Shown in pieces: positions 24,966 to 28,515 of a stretch of DNA of 28,515 nt. Position numbers and translations under genes: made by a program. The stretch spans positions 1 through 28,515 of the forward strand of contig JBAJNN010000024.1 in the NCBI GenBank assembly GCA_036881905.1. The letters run 5' to 3'. A model generated the notes under the pieces. The model was not told where the DNA came from, made no database searches, and saw nothing but the letters and a program-made list of their open reading frames with translations. The DNA is from JBAJNN01 sp036881905. GTDB lineage: Bacteria > Pseudomonadota > Alphaproteobacteria > Rhizobiales > Im1. How positions within the stretch are numbered: the first letter of the stretch is position 1; each line of letters opens with the position of its first letter.

Positions 24966-25289
24966 TTATCGCGTTCCTTCCGGCGGGTTTGCGGCCGGTT
25001 TGCCGTCTTCGCACGGTGTCACCAGCCGGTGTAAATGAACGATGAAATAACGCATATGAGCATTATCCACGGTTTGCTGGGCCTTGGCCTTCCAGGCTTT
25101 ATAGGCTTCGGCATAATTCGGAAAGATCCCGGCAATGTCCAATTCGTCGAGATTTTTAAAGCGAGCGGCATCAAGCGTTTCCAACTCGCCACCGAAAACC
25201 AGATGCAGCAATTGAGAAGGCGGCTGTTTGCCGCCACCGACTCTGTTTTGTCGCGTTGTCGCTTCCATCAATCGCTCTTTGCTTGTCAT
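24966..25289 (-). CDS. DUF4170 domain protein
   Basis: Small protein of unknown function, recognised as the DUF4170 family found beside ubiA in many alphaproteobacteria. The 107-residue product has the core LLHLVFGGELETLDAARFKNLDELDIAGIFPNY, then AYKAWKAKAQQTVDNAHMRYFIVHLHRL, which is highly characteristic. There is no signal peptide or membrane segment, so a cytosolic location is expected. The ATG at 25289 has GGGGAGC upstream; longer readings to 25466 overlap ubiA and have no family content. It follows ubiA by 50 bp on the same strand and is probably cotranscribed. No function is assigned here beyond the recurrent linkage to ubiA. Confidence 0.85.
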   Translation of the reverse strand: MTSKERLMEATTRQNRVGGGKQPPSQLLHLVFGGELETLDAARFKNLDELDIAGIFPNYAEAYKAWKAKAQQTVDNAHMRYFIVHLHRLVTPCEDGKPAANPPEGTR

Positions 25290-25339
25290 TACAGCTCCCC
25301 GGACTTGCGGAAAAAACCGCGTCAATGATGCCCAATAGA

Positions 25340-26284
25340 TCACAGACTCGCTCTCAAGGCTTCCAGCATCACGGCGACCGCCATAATGAGGCCGAAATCG
25401 CGATTGGAGCGGAAGAGCGCAAGGCAGCGCTCCGGTTCGCCTGTGTCGAGAGTCAGCAATTGCCATGCCATATGGGCGCTGCCGACGCCAAGTCCAAGCC
25501 AGAAAATAACACCAGCCTCGACCATCGCTCCGGCCAGAGCAAACCCGATGATCGCCGCTGTGTAAAATATCGTAAGCCAGACCCGCGCATTGGCGCCGAA
25601 TCTCAGGGCCGTCGATTTTATGCCGACTATAGCGTCATCCTCACGGTCCTGGAAGGCATAGATGGTATCGTAGCCGAGTGTCCAGGCAACGCCAGCCGCA
25701 TAAAGCGCCACGGCGGGCCAGTCAAGACGTCCGAGCACCGCCGTCCATCCCAGCAGAGCGCCCCAGTTGAAGGTGAGGCCGAGAAAAATTTGCGGCCAGT
25801 GGGTGATCCGCTTCATGAATGGGTAAATGGCCACCGGAATCAGCGACCCCAGCGCCAGTGCAATGGTGAGGCGGTTGAATTGCACAAGGACGATTAATCC
25901 GATCAGCGACAGCGTGATCATAAAGGCGATGGAACGACAGACGCTGACACGACCGGAGGGAATAGGGCGCGAACGGGTGCGGGCCACATGGGCGTCAAGG
26001 TTTCTGTCGATAATGTCGTTATAGGTGCAGCCGGCCCCGCGCATGGCGACGGCCCCGACGGCGAACAGCATGAGGAGCCACGGATCCGGCAGGCCGCCGC
26101 GCGTGGCCATTTGGGCCAGGCCAAGCGACCACCAGCACGGTATGAGCAAAAGCCAGATTCCGATCGGCCGGTCGAGCCTCGAAAGCTGGCAATAAGGTCT
26201 CGCCCATTGCGGCGCCAAGCGGTTGACCCAGTTTTTCGCCACCGTGTCCGCGACCTGATATCCAGCTTCGGGTTTGACTGTCAT
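25340..26284 (-). CDS. ubiA: 4-hydroxybenzoate polyprenyltransferase
   Basis: Integral-membrane prenyltransferase that attaches the polyprenyl tail to 4-hydroxybenzoate in ubiquinone synthesis. The product is 314 residues with about eight or nine hydrophobic segments. Both Mg-diphosphate motifs are present: NDIIDRNLDAHVARTRSRP (NDxxDxxxD) and YDTIYAFQDREDD (DxxxD). RLDRPIGIWLLLIPCWWSL at the first helix is typical. The ATG at 26284 has GGAG in CGGAGCC upstream. That site lies outside a 276-bp inverted-repeat element whose edge is only 21 bp from the start codon, so the native promoter has probably been displaced and transcription may start inside the element. The coding sequence is intact. 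Confidence 0.95.
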   Translation of the reverse strand: MTVKPEAGYQVADTVAKNWVNRLAPQWARPYCQLSRLDRPIGIWLLLIPCWWSLGLAQMATRGGLPDPWLLMLFAVGAVAMRGAGCTYNDIIDRNLDAHVARTRSRPIPSGRVSVCRSIAFMITLSLIGLIVLVQFNRLTIALALGSLIPVAIYPFMKRITHWPQIFLGLTFNWGALLGWTAVLGRLDWPAVALYAAGVAWTLGYDTIYAFQDREDDAIVGIKSTALRFGANARVWLTIFYTAAIIGFALAGAMVEAGVIFWLGLGVGSAHMAWQLLTLDTGEPERCLALFRSNRDFGLIMAVAVMLEALRASL

Positions 26285-26305
26285 GATATTAGAAGGCTCC
26301 GTTTA

Positions 26306-26581
26306 GAGCCTGTTCACATTTAAGGTTAGGGCACAGGCCGCGGGACGGATTCCTCTCCTGAACAGAAAAAGAACTCGCTGCCGCGCCACACTCCAGAAAG
26401 AGGGCTTTGGCGCGCTTTTTAGGGGGAAAATCCGCCTTGTCCGATAAGGATATGGTGAAAATCGTCCATTTTGGCGTCGCAGAGGCTTGAAAGGGGAGAA
26501 GCCCTTCTCAGCTCTTGCGCTCCTGAAACCGAGAGATTTCCGCTCAATATCGCGCTCCAAATTTTAAACGTGAACAGGCCC
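26306..26581. mobile_element. 276-bp inverted-repeat element with TA target duplication
   Basis: The left end reads GAGCCTGTTCACATTTAA and the right end, complemented, GGGCCTGTTCACGTTTAA: 18 positions with two differences. TA flanks both sides (26304-26305 and 26582-26583). An 85-codon Arg-rich reading on the minus strand (26303-26560) spans most of it but runs out through the left end and resembles no transposase. I take it as a non-autonomous or internally deleted element, probably moved by an IS5- or IS630-type transposase. It separates ubiA from the IS110 remnant. Confidence 0.75.
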
Positions 26582-26944
26582 TAAGTGGCGGGCTTGCATT
26601 TTGCGCGAGTACCACACAACGGAGCAGATGTAAAATTCTCGTCACGAAGGGCCGCTAAAATCAGAATCATTCAAGGTGTTTAACCTCCATTAAAGGAGCT
26701 GGCATGAATGAGGAGTGAACGGTCAAGCGTTCTGGTTCTGATAAGGTTTTGGGAGAGGCGGATAGGCTGCTGGCTGGACGTTTTTTAGGGCGCTGCGCCC
26801 CTTTAAAGGAGAGTACCGGCTCGCCTGTATCCGAACGACCAGGCTGAGGACCGGCTTTGGGCGGCGACCTCGGATAGGCGTTTGGCTTGGCCGTTCACGC
26901 CCCGGTTCGGGGCTCCGCCGCTCCTCAACGGGAGTATTGTCGTC
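26582..26944 (+). ncRNA. Non-coding left end of an IS110 element; candidate bridge-RNA relic
   Basis: IS110-group elements carry a structured non-coding RNA (bridge RNA) in the left end, upstream of the recombinase. Here 363 bp without a gene precede the IS110 ORF, and the part nearest the ORF contains good stems. GGGCG/CGCCC is at 26788-26800. An 11-bp stem with a 2-nt bulge (26822-26834 with 26870-26880, CGCCT..ATCCGA against TCGGAT/AGGCG) encloses a 35-nt loop. GCCCCG/CGGGGC closes on GTT at 26899-26913. The element's exact left border is not visible, and the ORF is dead, so any RNA would be a relic. Confidence 0.4.
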
Positions 26945-27992
26945 ATGTCATTTATCGGTGTCGACCTTCATGCCAACTCTTTCACGGCGCGCCGTCTGGA
27001 ACCCGACGGCGCGGAACCCTTCGCCACCGACCAGCTCCGCCGTTCCGATCTCGATCGGTTCCCTGTGACATTGGACGTGGACGACGGCATTGCCGTGGAG
27101 GCGACGGGCAACTCGGCCTGGTTCCGCAAGGACGGTCGTGTTGTGGTGGTCAATCCGAAGCGGTTTCAGATCATTCGCAAGTCGGTGAAGAAGATGGACA
27201 GGAACGACGCCCGGGCCTTGGCCTTCTTCCTGTCGAAGGACATGCTGTCCGAAACGCGGGTTAAGACGGGTTAGGAAAGCGAACTGGCCTCGCTGACCCA
27301 CACCCGCGATCTTCTGGTCAAGCAGCGCACCCGACTTTTGAATAAGACCCATGCGCTGCATACCCGCCACGGCCTCAAACAGAAGACGGAAAGCCTGTCA
27401 TCGAGACGGCGTCTCAATGCCCTGAGGATCGGCCGGTTCCCCGCTCTCGAACAGGTGGCGTTGCGGATCGTGCGCGACCAAGCCCTGTCCCTGACGGATC
27501 CGATTGCCAACCTCGAGCGCGAGATCGAGCGCGCCGCTTGAGACCTGGAAGGCTAAGACAGACTGGTCAGCCTCAAGGGGATCGGTCCCCGCGCGGCTGC
27601 CGTGTTCCTCTCCGGCATCGCCAACGTGGACCACTTCGAGGACGCCGACAAGCCGGCCGCCTCTCCCGGCATCGTGCCACGCATCAGCCCGTCCAATGAA
27701 ACCGACAACCGGGACCGTATGACCAAGCGCGGCGACACGCTGATGCCCACGACCCTGGTCCAGTGCACGGCTGATCGCCATCGGCTACTCGGGCGATCTC
27801 AATGCGTTCCACCGGCGCATCAAGGATCGGCGCGGCGCCGGCAAGGCGATTATCGCCACGGCGCGCAAGCTGCTTAAAATCATCCGCGACACGCTCGGGA
27901 CCGGCTGGGTCTTCGAGGACTTTACAGCCTTCAAAACCGCCGGGGAAACAATCCCCCATGGACAATCATCATGGGAGAAGACCAGGGCTTGA
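26945..27992 (+). pseudogene. IS110-family transposase, nonsense codons and frameshift
   Basis: DEDD-type (RuvC-like) recombinase of IS110. The start MSFIGVDLHANSF holds the first catalytic Asp. VVVVNPKRFQIIRKSVKK and DRNDARALAFFLSKDML follow, and later come GIGPRAAAVFLSGI, SNETDNRDRMTKRGDTL and KDRRGAGKAIIATARKLLKII, all typical of the family. The frame is broken by TAG at 27272, TGA at 27539 and TAA at 27554. It then shifts by one base near 27768-27771 and ends at TGA 27990-27992. The segment after GNSAWF is shorter than expected, suggesting a small deletion. The ATG at 26945 matches the family start. Several independent lesions show it is long dead. Confidence 0.9.
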
Positions 27993-28515
27993 AGAGAAAA
28001 TCGAAAAACTTTGACCGACCGGCTGACCACCGTCGAAACGCTGTTAAAGCCGTTGGTGAGCGTCCTGGGCAAATGGGAGCAGGTGCGGGAGTCGCGCCTG
28101 CCTCCGGCGAGGTGGCCAAGCTCGGCAAACCGACTGTCGCCGACGGCTCGGGCCAAAGGCCGCGGGCCAGACCGATGGGCCGGTTACGGCGCGACGCTTG
28201 AGCGGGGACGCGAGCAAGGTCGGAACTCCGTATACGTATCACGACTTCCGTGCCGCCTTTGAAGAGCACCAGCAATGGCTGGCGGCGCGTTATGAAAAGC
28301 AACAGCCGACCGATGAAGCCATACCGACCCGCCAAGGCCAAGGCGCCGCTGTCGGATGAAGGCATGAGCATCGACGGCGAGGCCGTCTTGACCGGTCAAG
28401 ACGCCACCGAAGAGATTGCCGAGGAGGCGGTGACCCGCCCAAGATGGCGGATGATGCCGTCACCGGAAATAAGCTCGCCGAGAAATCCGTCATGCAAGGC
28501 CATCTGACCCAGAGC
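27959..28515 (+). pseudogene. Degenerate coding sequence of unknown origin, runs off the window
   Basis: Protein-like stretches appear one after another in different plus-strand frames. First comes MDNHHGRRPGLEEKIEKL, then a coiled-coil-like TDRLTTVETLLKPLVSVLGKWEQ. These are followed by AAGQTDGPVTARRLSGDASKVGTPYTYHDF with FRAAFEEHQQWLAARYEKQQ, then GMSIDGEAVLTGQDATEEIAEEAV, and finally KMADDAVTGNKLAEKSVMQGH up to the window edge. The order and coding-like composition suggest one gene with about four indels. I do not recognise the family. Its start overlaps the IS110 tail, so the element may have inserted just before or within it. Confidence 0.35.

Noticed and set aside
26303..26560. 85-codon Arg-rich minus-strand ORF as a gene
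   Set aside because: It coincides with the inverted-repeat element, runs through its end, and has no ribosome site or family features.
1..28515. tRNA genes, rRNA, CRISPR arrays, toxin-antitoxin or phage-defence modules
   Set aside because: No cloverleaf, regular spaced repeats or recognisable defence-family proteins were seen in the intergenic regions or reading frames.

Overview
This window looks like chromosomal DNA of an alphaproteobacterium, moderately GC-rich by eye. The evidence is a set of gene neighbourhoods and families typical of that class: dgt divergent from erpA-xth, phaR, bolA divergent from a DnaJ-domain gene followed by cobS-cobT, ubiA followed by a DUF4170 gene, and a CCA-adding enzyme. 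I cannot place it below class. Insertion-sequence remnants lie at both ends, and much of the middle is decaying genes, so the lineage appears to be losing accessory functions (host-associated, or recently relaxed selection).

Layout. 1-321: tail of a frameshifted IS481-type transposase. 384-4024 (minus): pyrC, a CorA-type metal channel gene and a dGTPase-like gene. 4188-6141 (plus): erpA, xth, a short ORF and phaR. 6205-10115 (minus): a ThiXYZ-type pyrimidine ABC transporter (thiZ, thiX, thiY) behind an amidohydrolase/deaminase gene that carries one frameshift. 10209-13178 (minus): wreck of a polyamine-type ABC transporter. potD has one nonsense codon, potB has several frameshifts and appears fused by deletion to potA, and potA is split by a 100-bp TA-flanked miniature element. 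13458-13902: a small exported protein gene with a frameshift in a G-run. 14265-17546 (minus): a YjiH-type membrane protein and an orphan peptide-type solute-binding protein. 17677-21828: bolA (minus), then a frameshifted dnaJ-like gene, cobS and cobT (plus). 21939-26284 (minus): folB, a calcium/sodium antiporter, cca, a DUF4170 gene and ubiA. 26306-26581: a 276-bp inverted-repeat element with TA duplications. 26582-27992: an IS110 remnant whose left non-coding part folds into stems and may be a bridge-RNA relic. 27959-28515: further degenerate coding sequence.

How the genes work together. Core genes (pyrimidine and folate synthesis, ubiquinone, cobaltochelatase, Fe-S assembly, tRNA maturation, dNTP control, DNA repair) are all open. 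The damage is concentrated in transport/catabolic genes, a secreted protein, the J-domain protein and mobile DNA. That distribution argues for real gene decay rather than uniformly poor sequence, although single-base shifts in four loci should still be confirmed from reads. I found no convincing new defence, biosynthetic or regulatory system. The most informative non-standard items are the two TA-flanked miniature elements, the potB-potA deletion fusion, the possible bridge-RNA relic, and the short ORF plus hairpin in front of phaR.
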